Notes: a model not told the origin generated them from the letters alone. A DNA stretch of 45,790 nucleotides from an uncultured Eubacteriales bacterium (GCA_902774265.1 CACYHR010000011.1:43613-89402); one strand, 5' to 3'. Shown: positions 25,768 to 32,471, numbered from the stretch's first letter. Numbers and translations: made by a program.

Positions 25768-27678
25768 ATGGAAAAAAATCAGATAATAGAACTTACAGTA
25801 GAAGATATGCTTGATGACGGCAGAGCCTTTGGCAGATACGAGGGCTGTGCCGTTTTCATAAGCGGCGGGATATCCGTGGACGGGAATAATTCCGGAGCAA
25901 GCGGAAGAAACAGTGATAAATCGGCCGACAGAGGACCGACCGGTGGATACGGATGTAAAATCACCGGCGCCATTCCGGGAGATACAGTAAGTGCCCGTGT
26001 TACAAAGGCTAAAAAATCAGCAGCGGAGGCAGTGCTGATGAGAATAATCAGTCCGTCTCCCGACAGAGTTAAAGCGGAGTGTCCGTATGCTGCGGAGTGT
26101 GGCGGCTGCTCTCTGCAGGAGATGTCTTATGAAGCTCAGAAAAAGCTCAAGACAAAGCAGCTCATATCCAAACTGCAGAGACTGGGCGGCATAGAAGATC
26201 CGAAAGTGAATGAGATGATAGGCGCAGTGACTCTGAAGTATTACCGCAACAAGGCGGTATTCGCGGTCGGACCGAATGGAGAAGTCGGATTCAGAAAGGG
26301 CAAAAGCCATCATGTGATAGATGTCGATGACTGCATGCTGCAGTCGGATGCAGCAATGGTATGTGCAGATGCATTGAGAAAATTCCTTAAAGATACCGGA
26401 ATCAGATGCATTAGCCAGATGACTGTAAAGACCGCATTCGGAACAGGCGAGGTAATGGTGGTCCTCGAGAAATCCGATGAAGGGGATGATTTAGATAATG
26501 GAGGACGCGGCGGCAGAAGCGGTCCGAAAGGACGAAAGGGCGGAAAACAGAATAATAATGCTAAGGGCAGCCGGGGAAAGGACCGGAACAAGCGCGGAAA
26601 TGAGAGCGCGGACATACCGCAGATAGAATTGCTGGCAGAGCTTCTGGATGATGCCGTATACAGCCTGAACCGGACAGATGAGGAATATAGCGAGAGTTCA
26701 GTAAACAATGCAGATAGCAAAGCTGAAAGCGATGCACCGGAAAGATCGGATGAAAATGCAGGATCGAATAGCGACGTTCTGACTGAAGGAATGCAGCGAA
26801 GATACAGTCTGGAATCCCTGGCGGTCATACATCAGGGCAAATGCCGCATTATCGCAGGCAAGCCTACTATTACCGATATAGTTAGAAGGGGAGACGGACG
26901 CGAATTCAAATTTGAGATCGCGCCGCAGTCATTCTATCAGGTCAATCCGGAACAGATGGTTAAGCTGTATGATAAGGCTATGGAATACGCGTTTGGAAGT
27001 ATATGTGATGAAGCATCCGAGTGCCCTGTAACGGGGAATGATCAGCCGATGCGGATCGATCAGGATGATAAGACCGAAAGTAACGTAAGTGATCACACAT
27101 ACGAACCTGATAAGAAAAGATGCGATATTCAGAACCGTAGCACAGATAAGCCTGAGACAGAAAATTCCGCGAAAATCGGGACCTTGTTGGATCTGTACTG
27201 CGGAGTAGGCACCATAGGGATATGGATGGCTGACAGGGCGGAACAGGTAATAGGGATAGAATCTGTGAAGTCTGCGGTCATAGATGCCAACAGGAACTCT
27301 GTCATCAACGGTCTTGTCAATACCAGATATATCTGCGGTAAGGCAGAGGAAGAGCTGCCGGGCATGATGGGGCTTGCTAAACTGTATAAATGGAATGAAG
27401 TAAATGAGCGGGTGGAAAGGGAGCCCGATATCAGAATTGGATCGGCGGATGTGGCAGTTGTCGATCCGCCGCGTGCCGGCTGCGGCGAGGCGCTGCTCGC
27501 CGCAGTGGCGACTGCGTCGCCGGGTCGCATCGTGTACGTGTCGTGCGACCCCGGCACGCTCGCCCGCGACATCAAATACCTGACTGCCCATGGCTACGAA
27601 TTTATCGGATGTACAGCCATTGATCAATTCCCAATGACAACTCACACGGAATGTGTCTCACTCATGAGACACTCCTGA
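25768..27678 (+). CDS. 23S rRNA (uracil-5-)-methyltransferase, RlmD/RumA type, with large insertions
   Basis: This SAM-dependent RNA methyltransferase makes 5-methyluridine in rRNA. It has an N-terminal TRAM domain, then iron-sulfur ligands C105, C111 and C114 (CPYAAECGGC). SAM motif LLDLYCGVGTIG, the VDPPRAGC motif and catalytic C593 (YVSCDPGTLARD) follow. At 636 residues it is about 180 longer than usual. Extra segments are a Gly/Lys/Arg/Asn-rich then acidic stretch at about 240-345 and a second polar stretch at about 411-471, both low in complexity. The start is ATG 25768 (MEKNQIIELTVEDM), after AGAGGAAAAG; the upstream open frame is not protein-like. Bases 27440-27600 are markedly more GC-rich than the rest. 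It may act on another RNA uridine site. Confidence 0.85.
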   Translation: MEKNQIIELTVEDMLDDGRAFGRYEGCAVFISGGISVDGNNSGASGRNSDKSADRGPTGGYGCKITGAIPGDTVSARVTKAKKSAAEAVLMRIISPSPDRVKAECPYAAECGGCSLQEMSYEAQKKLKTKQLISKLQRLGGIEDPKVNEMIGAVTLKYYRNKAVFAVGPNGEVGFRKGKSHHVIDVDDCMLQSDAAMVCADALRKFLKDTGIRCISQMTVKTAFGTGEVMVVLEKSDEGDDLDNGGRGGRSGPKGRKGGKQNNNAKGSRGKDRNKRGNESADIPQIELLAELLDDAVYSLNRTDEEYSESSVNNADSKAESDAPERSDENAGSNSDVLTEGMQRRYSLESLAVIHQGKCRIIAGKPTITDIVRRGDGREFKFEIAPQSFYQVNPEQMVKLYDKAMEYAFGSICDEASECPVTGNDQPMRIDQDDKTESNVSDHTYEPDKKRCDIQNRSTDKPETENSAKIGTLLDLYCGVGTIGIWMADRAEQVIGIESVKSAVIDANRNSVINGLVNTRYICGKAEEELPGMMGLAKLYKWNEVNERVEREPDIRIGSADVAVVDPPRAGCGEALLAAVATASPGRIVYVSCDPGTLARDIKYLTAHGYEFIGCTAIDQFPMTTHTECVSLMRHS

Positions 27679-27697
27679 AATCTTCACAGTAATACGG

Positions 27698-27725
27698 TTG
27701 AAAAAACTGTTTTTCTTGATATAAT
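27698..27725 (+). promoter_or_regulatory. Strong promoter upstream of RhuM-Fic gene
   Basis: TTGAAA (27698-27703), a 16-bp spacer and TATAAT (27720-27725). Transcription would start near 27732, which is upstream of the terminator hairpin at 27748, so the transcript must pass that hairpin before the gene. Confidence 0.7.
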
Positions 27726-27747
27726 CGAGCCATCGATACAAGCAAAT

Positions 27748-27773
27748 CGGAGACAGGGCTCTCCGGTTTTTTT
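27748..27773 (+). terminator. Intrinsic terminator or attenuator before RhuM-Fic
   Basis: CGGAGA-N6-TCTCCG is followed by G and seven Ts. It may end the rlmD-like transcript, but it also lies between a promoter and the next gene. GAGCC (27727-27731) could pair with GGCTC (27757-27761), which overlaps the hairpin, offering a weak alternative fold. Confidence 0.75.
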
Positions 27774-27823
27774 ATGCCTCGGGAAACCGGGGTTTTTCAT
27801 TTATAGCGAAAAGGAGGAGCATT

Positions 27824-28768
27824 ATGAACAAGAATGAAATCGTATTATTTGAAACTGACGACAATGAAGTGTCATTGCAGGTACAGATACAGGATGAGAC
27901 TGTGTGGCTGTCACGCAATCAGATGGCTGAGTTGTTTGACAGAGATGTCAAAACAATCGGCAAGCACATCAACAATGCAATCAGAGAAGAACTTGCTGGC
28001 CAAGTGGTAGTCGCAAAATTTGCGACCACCACTCAGCATGGTGCTATTCCAGGAAAGACTCAAACGCATATGACAGAATTTTACAATCTAGACGTAATCA
28101 TTTCTGTCGGCTATCGAGTCAAGTCTCAGCGTGGCGTGGAATTCCGCCGGTGGGCCAACTCGGTGCTCAAAGACTATATTCTCCGTGGCTATGCTGTTAA
28201 TGACAGAAGAATCAGCCAGCTCGGTCAGATCGTGCAGATCATGAAGCGTGCAGAGGATCAGCTGGATGCACAGCAGGTTCTTTCTGTTGTAGAGAGTTAT
28301 TCAGCTGCTCTGGATATGCTGGATGATTATGATCACCAGACGATGTCCAAGCCTAAAGGAAATAAGGCAACATATGTACTTTCTTATGATGAGTGCCGGG
28401 AGGTCATAGACAAAATGAAATTCGCCTCAGACAGCGACCTTTTCGGGAATGAAAAGGATGATTCTTTCAAGGGGTCAATAGGCGCGATATATCAGAGTTT
28501 TGACGGGAAAGATCTGTACCCTTCACTGGAAGAGAAGGCGGCCAATCTCCTGTACTTTGTCACAAAAAATCACAGCTTCTCAGATGGCAACAAGAGAATT
28601 GCGGCTACGATGTTTCTGTACCTTCTGGATAAAAATAAAGCCTTGTTTGTTGAAGGATCTAAGCGAATAGCAGATTTCACGCTTGTCGCTCTGACGATCA
28701 TGATTGCAGAGTCCAAGCCTGAAGAAAAAGAGATGATGATAAAAGTAATTATGAACTGTATGGTATAA
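27824..28768 (+). CDS. RhuM-Fic fusion protein
   Basis: This 314-residue protein carries two domains. The N-terminal part (about 1-150) is RhuM-like, with VSLQVQIQDETVWLSRNQMA and YNLDVIISVGYRVKSQRGVE. The C-terminal part (about 185-314) is Fic/Doc, with the active-site motif HSFSDGNKR, where H250 is the likely catalytic base. Fic enzymes transfer AMP or another phosphate-containing group to target proteins; Doc-type members act as toxins. RhuM was named from a Salmonella virulence locus and its biochemical role is unclear. It is the first gene of the accessory island, with GGAGG before its ATG, and the next small gene starts 11 bp after its stop. An antitoxin is not recognised. Confidence 0.85.
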   Translation: MNKNEIVLFETDDNEVSLQVQIQDETVWLSRNQMAELFDRDVKTIGKHINNAIREELAGQVVVAKFATTTQHGAIPGKTQTHMTEFYNLDVIISVGYRVKSQRGVEFRRWANSVLKDYILRGYAVNDRRISQLGQIVQIMKRAEDQLDAQQVLSVVESYSAALDMLDDYDHQTMSKPKGNKATYVLSYDECREVIDKMKFASDSDLFGNEKDDSFKGSIGAIYQSFDGKDLYPSLEEKAANLLYFVTKNHSFSDGNKRIAATMFLYLLDKNKALFVEGSKRIADFTLVALTIMIAESKPEEKEMMIKVIMNCMV

Positions 28769-28779
28769 GGAGGACAAAA

Positions 28780-29139
28780 ATGGAACCGGTAAATCTCAGT
28801 ATCCTTGTAGTGAATTGTAAACAGTATATACCGTCTTACAATTGGTACTTTTGCAAAAGCGGAAGATATTTCTGCGGAACAGCAAATTCACCTGATGATA
28901 TATGTTTCAATGAAACACGATTAAAAGAATTTAATGATTCTGACGACTATGTACTGATGCCGGAATGTCCGGGAATGACAGATGAAGAAGCAGCTGTAGT
29001 ATTAAAATGGTGGTGCAGGCAAAACGATATCCCATATAACGATGATATGGATAATTTCGATGCAGCATATCGATGGTATTATAAATGTGAAGATGAGGGC
29101 GATAATTACTCACCGATATATCATTTGGCTATGCACTGA
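28780..29139 (+). CDS. Hypothetical protein downstream of RhuM-Fic
   Basis: I do not recognise this 119-residue protein. It is acidic and rich in aromatic residues and cysteine (VVNCKQYIPSYNWYFCKSGR near the N-terminus, WWCRQNDIPYNDDMDNFDAA near the C-terminus). No signal peptide or membrane segment is evident. Its start follows AAGGAGG closely and lies 11 bp after the RhuM-Fic stop, so the two are co-transcribed. A partner or antidote role for the Fic protein is a guess from position only. Confidence 0.6.
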   Translation: MEPVNLSILVVNCKQYIPSYNWYFCKSGRYFCGTANSPDDICFNETRLKEFNDSDDYVLMPECPGMTDEEAAVVLKWWCRQNDIPYNDDMDNFDAAYRWYYKCEDEGDNYSPIYHLAMH

Positions 29140-29206
29140 AGCCTTATAGCATATGATATTATTCATAATTAAACTACAGGTTGAATTTACAAATACTTGA
29201 CAGCTG

Positions 29207-29215
29207 TGGTATATT
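29207..29215 (+). promoter_or_regulatory. Extended -10 promoter of the rtcB leader
   Basis: TGGTATATT is an extended -10 (TGnTATATT). TTACAA lies 17 bp before the hexamer as a weak -35. The HTH2 leader has the same arrangement at 32472-32480, which supports the call. Transcription would start near 29222, about 85 nt before the leader ORF. Confidence 0.6.
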
Positions 29216-29307
29216 CACAGAGGAAAAGAGAGGTCATGGCCCGGTGCGTGATATCACGTCTTAACCAACACATATAACCAAACACAGAAAGAGGAAAAAC
29301 AAACCAA

Positions 29308-29439
29308 ATGTCATATCTAAGATTTGCGCCGAAGAGCATAAATACAGAATCGAAACATCAGGGTATTGATCTGATGGGAAGTTGCTTTGCGTGCAAATAT
29401 GAGACAAGAAAAATCGGGGTACGGCATGATATAAGTTAG
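29308..29439 (+). CDS. Leader peptide of rtcB (43 aa), attenuator-linked
   Basis: This short ORF begins MSYLRFAPKSINTESKHQGI and ends CKYETRKIGVRHDIS. AGAGGA lies 12-13 bases before the ATG, a slightly long spacing. The composition is notable: 18 different amino acids are used within the first 26 codons and 19 overall (Trp is absent). Codons 31-34 (TAT GAG ACA AGA) overlap the 5' strand of an antiterminator. The stop codon lies in the loop of a hairpin, GTACGGC with GCCGTGC (29419-29425, 29439-29445). A related 41-codon ORF precedes the second HTH gene; the two share the end CKYE-T/M-R...VR. Regulation by ribosome stalling is inferred from this layout. Confidence 0.72.
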   Translation: MSYLRFAPKSINTESKHQGIDLMGSCFACKYETRKIGVRHDIS

Positions 29440-29508
29440 CCGTGCATGTTTTGAAGGATACAGAAATTCAGATCCGCTTGTCTCAAAACGAGATGAGCGG
29501 ATTTTTTT
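29397..29508 (+). promoter_or_regulatory. Transcription attenuator (antiterminator / terminator) before rtcB
   Basis: The terminator is ATCCGCTTGTCTC (29472-29484) paired with GAGATGAGCGGAT (29490-29502) through two G-U pairs, then seven Ts. The competing antiterminator is TGAGACAAG (29400-29408) paired perfectly with CTTGTCTCA (29477-29485). A third option, TCATAT (29311-29316) with ATATGA (29397-29402), would occupy the antiterminator strand when the leader is not translated. This is the 1:2 / 2:3 / 3:4 logic of amino-acid operon attenuators. The pairings are visible; the response is inferred. Confidence 0.72.
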
Positions 29509-29532
29509 ATAGCAGAAAGGATTTAGGAAAAA

Positions 29533-30732
29533 ATGTTACAGATCAAAGGCAAAGTGAATACAGCTATCTGCTTTGCCAGAGTAGTGGAAGATGAGGCGAT
29601 AGAGCAGATCCGCAGGATGTGCGATAACGAGATGACAAGAGGGAGCCGTATCAGGATCATGCCTGACGTGCACGCCGGCAAGGGCTGCACCATCGGTACG
29701 ACAATGACGATCACAGATAAGGCGGTACCTAATGTCGTAGGTGTAGATATCGGATGCGGTATGTACACAGTAAAGCTTGGCAAAACAGACATCGATTTTG
29801 AGAAGATTGACGAGGCCTGCCATATCATCCCATCAGGATTCGACACATGGGATGGTGTAAAGCGGCCGTTCGACCTGACAGAACTGAGATGTTACAGAGA
29901 ACTCAGAGATGCCAAGAGGTTGAACAGATCTCTCGGAACTCTCGGTGGTGGTAATCATTTCATCGAGATAGATGCAGCAGAGGATGGAACGAAATTTCTC
30001 GTCATCCACTCAGGATCAAGAAACCTGGGTAAGCAGGTAGCTGAGTTCTATCAGCAGCTGGCAATCGACCTGAACCACGGCAAGGAAGAGTACTTCGCAA
30101 AGCGTGATCAGATCATCGAGGAGTACAAGGCGACCGGCAGAAAGACAGAGATCCAGGCTGCACTGAAGGCTCTCAAGTGGGAGAAGAAGGATGCAGACGT
30201 ACCTGACGACCTCTGCTACCTGTACGGCACATACCTCGACGACTACCTGCACGATGTAGTGATCTGCCAGCGTTTTGCACTCGAGAACAGAGAGCACATG
30301 GCGGAGGTAATCCTCGAACATGCAGGGCTAGAGGCGCTTGACGCATTCCACACCATCCACAACTACATCGACACTGATGAAATGATTTTGCGTAAGGGAG
30401 CTATCTCCGCCCATGAGGGCGAGCTCGTGCTAATCCCTATCAACATGAGAGACGGCTCAGTCCTGGCAACAGGCAAGGGGAACCCTGACTGGAACTATTC
30501 TGCACCACACGGCGCAGGCAGGATCATGTCAAGAACAAAGGCCAGAGACGTAATTGAGATGGAGGACTACAGAAAGTCGATGGAGGGTATCTACACCACA
30601 TCGGTAAGTACAGCTACTCTGGATGAAGCACCAATGGCTTACAAGTCACTTGAAGACATCATAGATGTCATCGAGGAATCAGTAGACGTTATTGAAGTAT
30701 TAAGACCAATTTTCAACTATAAGGCAAGCTAG
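29533..30732 (+). CDS. rtcB: RNA-splicing ligase RtcB family protein
   Basis: RtcB joins a 2',3'-cyclic phosphate or 3'-phosphate RNA end to a 5'-OH end using GTP and Mn2+, and repairs tRNA or rRNA cut by nucleases. The 399-residue protein has the metal site motifs MPDVHAGKG and GVDIGCGM (C75), LGTLGGGNHFIEI and IHSGSRNLGKQV. The guanylated histidine is H326 in YSAPHGAGRIMSRTKA. All catalytic motifs are intact, and length is normal for the compact bacterial type. It is preceded by a leader-peptide attenuator and followed by an HTH gene and an array of tRNA genes, which points to tRNA repair as its job. No archease or RtcA gene is present. Confidence 0.95.
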   Translation: MLQIKGKVNTAICFARVVEDEAIEQIRRMCDNEMTRGSRIRIMPDVHAGKGCTIGTTMTITDKAVPNVVGVDIGCGMYTVKLGKTDIDFEKIDEACHIIPSGFDTWDGVKRPFDLTELRCYRELRDAKRLNRSLGTLGGGNHFIEIDAAEDGTKFLVIHSGSRNLGKQVAEFYQQLAIDLNHGKEEYFAKRDQIIEEYKATGRKTEIQAALKALKWEKKDADVPDDLCYLYGTYLDDYLHDVVICQRFALENREHMAEVILEHAGLEALDAFHTIHNYIDTDEMILRKGAISAHEGELVLIPINMRDGSVLATGKGNPDWNYSAPHGAGRIMSRTKARDVIEMEDYRKSMEGIYTTSVSTATLDEAPMAYKSLEDIIDVIEESVDVIEVLRPIFNYKAS

Positions 30733-30782
30733 GCCGGTACATCTTTCAGGCCTGAGCAGGGCCGGAAAGGACGGACAATGCA

Positions 30783-31100
30783 ATGAACGTTAGAACGGTC
30801 GTCACCTGGACTGTCCCGGTGATCGACCTCAAGGCAACAGGACAGAACATCAAGACACTCCGTAAGTCTGCAGGTATCTCTGTAAGAGATCTCCAGGCTG
30901 TACTCGGATTCACTAACCCGCAGGCGATCTACAAGTGGCAGAACGGTAATTCACTCCCATCAATCGACAACCTTGTGATCCTTGCTGCGGTGCTCGGAGT
31001 CACCATCGACGAGATCCTCGTGACTGATGGTGACGAGACCGGCGACGGTAAGAACGATCAGGAGAGTCTTGCAATAACAGGCATTATTGCTCAGTGGTGA
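30783..31100 (+). CDS. HTH (XRE-like) DNA-binding protein 1
   Basis: The protein has 105 residues with one helix-turn-helix domain (about 17-80): ATGQNIKTLRKSAGISVRDL, then GFTNPQAIYKWQNGNSLPSI and DNLVILAAVLGVTIDEIL. It is a close paralogue of the protein at 32729. It starts 50 bp after rtcB and ends 47 bp before the first tRNA, so it belongs to the rtcB transcript. The likely role is control of the island, but no target site was identified. A mini-ORF ATGCAATGA just upstream overlaps the start and may couple translation. Confidence 0.85.
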   Translation: MNVRTVVTWTVPVIDLKATGQNIKTLRKSAGISVRDLQAVLGFTNPQAIYKWQNGNSLPSIDNLVILAAVLGVTIDEILVTDGDETGDGKNDQESLAITGIIAQW

Positions 31101-31147
31101 CGACCACAAGGCAATAACATCCGGCTCGGGATTCCGGGCCGGAATGA

Positions 31148-31223
31148 GTGGCATTGGTGTAATGGCCAAGCATATCAGTCTTCCAAACTGAAGGTTCGGG
31201 TTCGAATCCCGGATGCCGCTCCA
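31148..31223 (+). tRNA. tRNA-Gly(UCC)
   Basis: Acceptor GTGGCAT pairs with ATGCCGC; discriminator T; encoded CCA. The anticodon loop CTTCCAA gives UCC (GGA codons). It is the first tRNA of the array, 47 bp after HTH protein 1. Confidence 0.9.
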
Positions 31224-31226
31224 TAA

Positions 31227-31305
31227 GCTCCAGTATCCCAATCCTGGTAGAGGAAACGGAATGAGAGTCCGTACAGTACAGGTTCGAGTCCTGTCTGGAG
31301 CACCA
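31227..31305 (+). tRNA. tRNA-Leu(GAG), class I shape
   Basis: Acceptor GCTCCAG/CTGGAGC; discriminator A; CCA encoded. Anticodon stem ACGGA/TCCGT with loop ATGAGAG gives GAG. The variable region is only 5 nt (ACAGT), whereas bacterial Leu tRNAs normally have a long variable arm. The D-arm is large (19 nt). Confidence 0.8.
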
Positions 31306-31308
31306 ATC

Positions 31309-31352
31309 GTCATAAGGATTCCACCACCGCGAGCGGTGGTCCCCCTTGTGAC
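31309..31352 (+). repeat. Intra-array hairpin element, copy 1
   Basis: Outer stem GTCATAAGG (31309-31317) pairs with CCTTGTGAC (31344-31352) through one G-U pair. The inner stem is CCACCG with CGGTGG. It is not a tRNA: it has no CCA, T-arm or D-arm. A second copy lies at 34210-34255 with small compensating differences. It separates tRNA-Leu(GAG) from tRNA-Gly(GCC). Confidence 0.75.
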
Positions 31353-31358
31353 AAACTT

Positions 31359-31434
31359 GTGGCAGTAGTTCAGTAGGCAGAACATCGGCTTGCCAAGTCG
31401 AAGGTCACGGGTTCGAGACCCGTCTGTCACTCCA
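31359..31434 (+). tRNA. tRNA-Gly(GCC)
   Basis: Acceptor GTGGCAG/CTGTCAC; discriminator T; CCA encoded. The anticodon loop TTGCCAA gives GCC (GGC and GGU codons). Confidence 0.9.
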
Positions 31435-31438
31435 TTAT

Positions 31439-31516
31439 CGGGGCGTAGCTCAGTTTGCGCAGAACATCCGGCTTGGGACCGGAAGGTCGAGAGTTCGAAT
31501 CTCTCCACCCCGACCA
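31439..31516 (+). tRNA. tRNA-Pro(UGG)
   Basis: Acceptor CGGGGCG/CACCCCG with one C-A mismatch (6:67); discriminator A; CCA encoded. The anticodon loop CTTGGGA gives UGG. Confidence 0.9.
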
Positions 31517-31521
31517 CTCAT

Positions 31522-31605
31522 CGGCAGGTGGCACAGCGGCGACTGCAGGCGGCTGTAACCCGCTTACACAGAAACACGTAGGTTCGAGTCCTACCCTGCC
31601 GACCA
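31522..31605 (+). tRNA. tRNA-Tyr(GUA)
   Basis: Acceptor CGGCAGG/CCTGCCG; CCA encoded. The loop CTGTAAC gives GUA. It has the long variable arm expected of bacterial Tyr tRNA. Confidence 0.9.
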
Positions 31606-31610
31606 CATGT

Positions 31611-31686
31611 GTGCCTTTAACTCAATTGGGAGAGTGCCTGCCTTGCACGCAGGAAGCTGCGGGTTCAAGTCCCGCAAGGTACACCA
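31611..31686 (+). tRNA. tRNA-Ala(UGC)
   Basis: Acceptor GTGCCTT/AAGGTAC; discriminator A; CCA encoded. The anticodon loop CTTGCAC gives UGC. The acceptor has a G-T pair at 3:70, in line with the G3:U70 identity element of Ala tRNAs. Confidence 0.9.
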
Positions 31687-31692
31687 ACTATT

Positions 31693-31781
31693 GGAGAGAT
31701 AACCCTAATGGTAAGGGAGCGGTTTGCTAAACCGTCAGTAGCCTCGCCGGCGTGGAGGTTCAAATCCTCTTCTCTCCGCCA
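31693..31781 (+). tRNA. tRNA-Ser(GCU)
   Basis: Acceptor GGAGAGA/TCTCTCC; discriminator G; CCA encoded. The loop TTGCTAA gives GCU (AGC and AGU codons). A long variable arm is present. Confidence 0.9.
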
Positions 31782-31785
31782 ATAC

Positions 31786-31873
31786 GGATGGTTACCGAAA
31801 TGGTTATAACGGCGCGGTCCTGAAAACCGATGTGGCGAAAGCCCTGTGGGTTCGAATCCTACACCATCCGCCA
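31786..31873 (+). tRNA. tRNA-Ser(UGA)
   Basis: Acceptor GGATGGT/ACCATCC; discriminator G; CCA encoded. The loop CCTGAAA gives UGA. A long variable arm is present; the outer pair of the anticodon stem (G-A) is mismatched. Confidence 0.88.
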
Positions 31874-31878
31874 ATCAT

Positions 31879-31956
31879 GCTCCATTATCCCAATCTGGTA
31901 GAGGAGACGGATTCAGATTCCGTAAAGTGCAGGTTCGAATCCTGTGTGGAGCACCA
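31879..31956 (+). tRNA. tRNA-Leu(CAG), class I shape
   Basis: Acceptor GCTCCAT/GTGGAGC; discriminator A; CCA encoded. Stem ACGGA/TCCGT with loop TTCAGAT gives CAG. The variable region is 5 nt (AAAGT), with no long arm, as in the other two Leu-anticodon genes of the array. Confidence 0.8.
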
Positions 31957-31961
31957 ATTAT

Positions 31962-32036
31962 ATCTCGTTCGTCTAATGCAAAGGACACGGAGCTACGGAC
32001 TCCGGAATGCGGGTTGGATTCCTGCACGGGATACCA
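31962..32036 (+). tRNA. tRNA-Arg(ACG) with swapped 19-56 pair
   Basis: Acceptor ATCTCGT/ACGGGAT; discriminator A; CCA encoded. The loop CTACGGA gives ACG. The T-loop is TTGGATT, so position 56 is G instead of the near-universal C. The D-loop has GC instead of GG, so position 19 is C. The 19-56 tertiary pair is thus C-G instead of G-C. Confidence 0.85.
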
Positions 32037-32037
32037 T

Positions 32038-32113
32038 GATTCTCTCGTCTAACTGGTAGGACACCGGCCTCTTAATCCGGGAGATGTGAATTCGAATCTC
32101 ACGGGGATCACCA
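32038..32113 (+). tRNA. tRNA-Lys(CUU)
   Basis: Acceptor GATTCTC/GGGGATC; discriminator A; CCA encoded. The loop CTCTTAA gives CUU. The 31:39 pair is a C-T mismatch. It begins only one base after the preceding tRNA's CCA and strongly resembles the Lys(UUU) gene at 32196. Confidence 0.87.
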
Positions 32114-32117
32114 ATAA

Positions 32118-32192
32118 GCTCCTGTAGCACAACGGTAATGCAACTGCCTTGTAAGCAGTGGATTGTCGGTTCGAATCCGACTGGGAGCTCCA
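32118..32192 (+). tRNA. tRNA-Thr(UGU)
   Basis: Acceptor GCTCCTG/TGGGAGC; discriminator T; CCA encoded. Stem ACTGC/GCAGT with loop CTTGTAA gives UGU. Confidence 0.9.
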
Positions 32193-32195
32193 TAT

Positions 32196-32270
32196 GATTC
32201 TCTCGTCTAATGGTAGGACACCGGCCTTTTAAGCCGGGTGATGTGGGTTCGAATCCCACGGGGATCACCA
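32196..32270 (+). tRNA. tRNA-Lys(UUU)
   Basis: Acceptor GATTCTC/GGGGATC; CCA encoded. Stem CCGGC/GCCGG with loop CTTTTAA gives UUU. Confidence 0.92.
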
Positions 32271-32272
32271 AT

Positions 32273-32349
32273 GTTCCTGTAGCCCAATGGGCAGAGGCAG
32301 CAGGTTTAAACCCTGCAAAGTGTAGGTTCGACTCCTATCAGGAACACCA
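32273..32349 (+). tRNA. tRNA-Leu(UAA), class I shape
   Basis: Acceptor GTTCCTG/CAGGAAC; discriminator A; CCA encoded. Stem GCAGG/CCTGC with loop TTTAAAC gives UAA. The variable region is 5 nt (AAAGT). It is the third Leu-anticodon tRNA in the array lacking the long arm. Confidence 0.8.
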
Positions 32350-32354
32350 GTTAT

Positions 32355-32431
32355 TGCGGAGTGGCAGCAGTGGTTAGCTCAGCAGCCTCATAAGCTGAAG
32401 GTCGAGGGTTCGAATCCCTCCTCCGCAACCA
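32355..32431 (+). tRNA. tRNA with CAU anticodon (Met or Ile2)
   Basis: Acceptor TGCGGAG/CTCCGCA; discriminator A; CCA encoded. The loop CTCATAA gives CAU. The 1:72 pair is T-A and the anticodon stem lacks the three G-C pairs of initiators, so it is an elongator Met or an Ile2 tRNA, not initiator. It is the last gene of the first block; a short T-run follows. Confidence 0.82.
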
Positions 32432-32471
32432 TTTTTAAACTACAGCTTTACTATACAGGGTTCTGCACCAG

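Noticed and set aside
28003-28033. Nearly perfect 15-bp inverted repeat with 1-nt loop
   Set aside because: It lies inside the RhuM coding region where VVAKFATTT is a common family sequence; probably codon-driven coincidence, though cruciform formation cannot be excluded.
29140-29532. Possible T-box riboswitch before rtcB
   Set aside because: No AGGGTGGNACCGCG antiterminator motif or specifier loop was found; the structure is instead built around a translated ORF.
31306-31358. Missing tRNA-Val in the gaps of the array
   Set aside because: The two larger gaps hold the hairpin element and no D- or T-arm; no Val anticodon context was found in any gap.
31390-32271. Several open frames of 60-90 codons on both strands across the tRNA genes
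   Set aside because: They run through consecutive tRNA genes, have no ribosome sites, and are the well-known false proteins generated by tRNA sequence.
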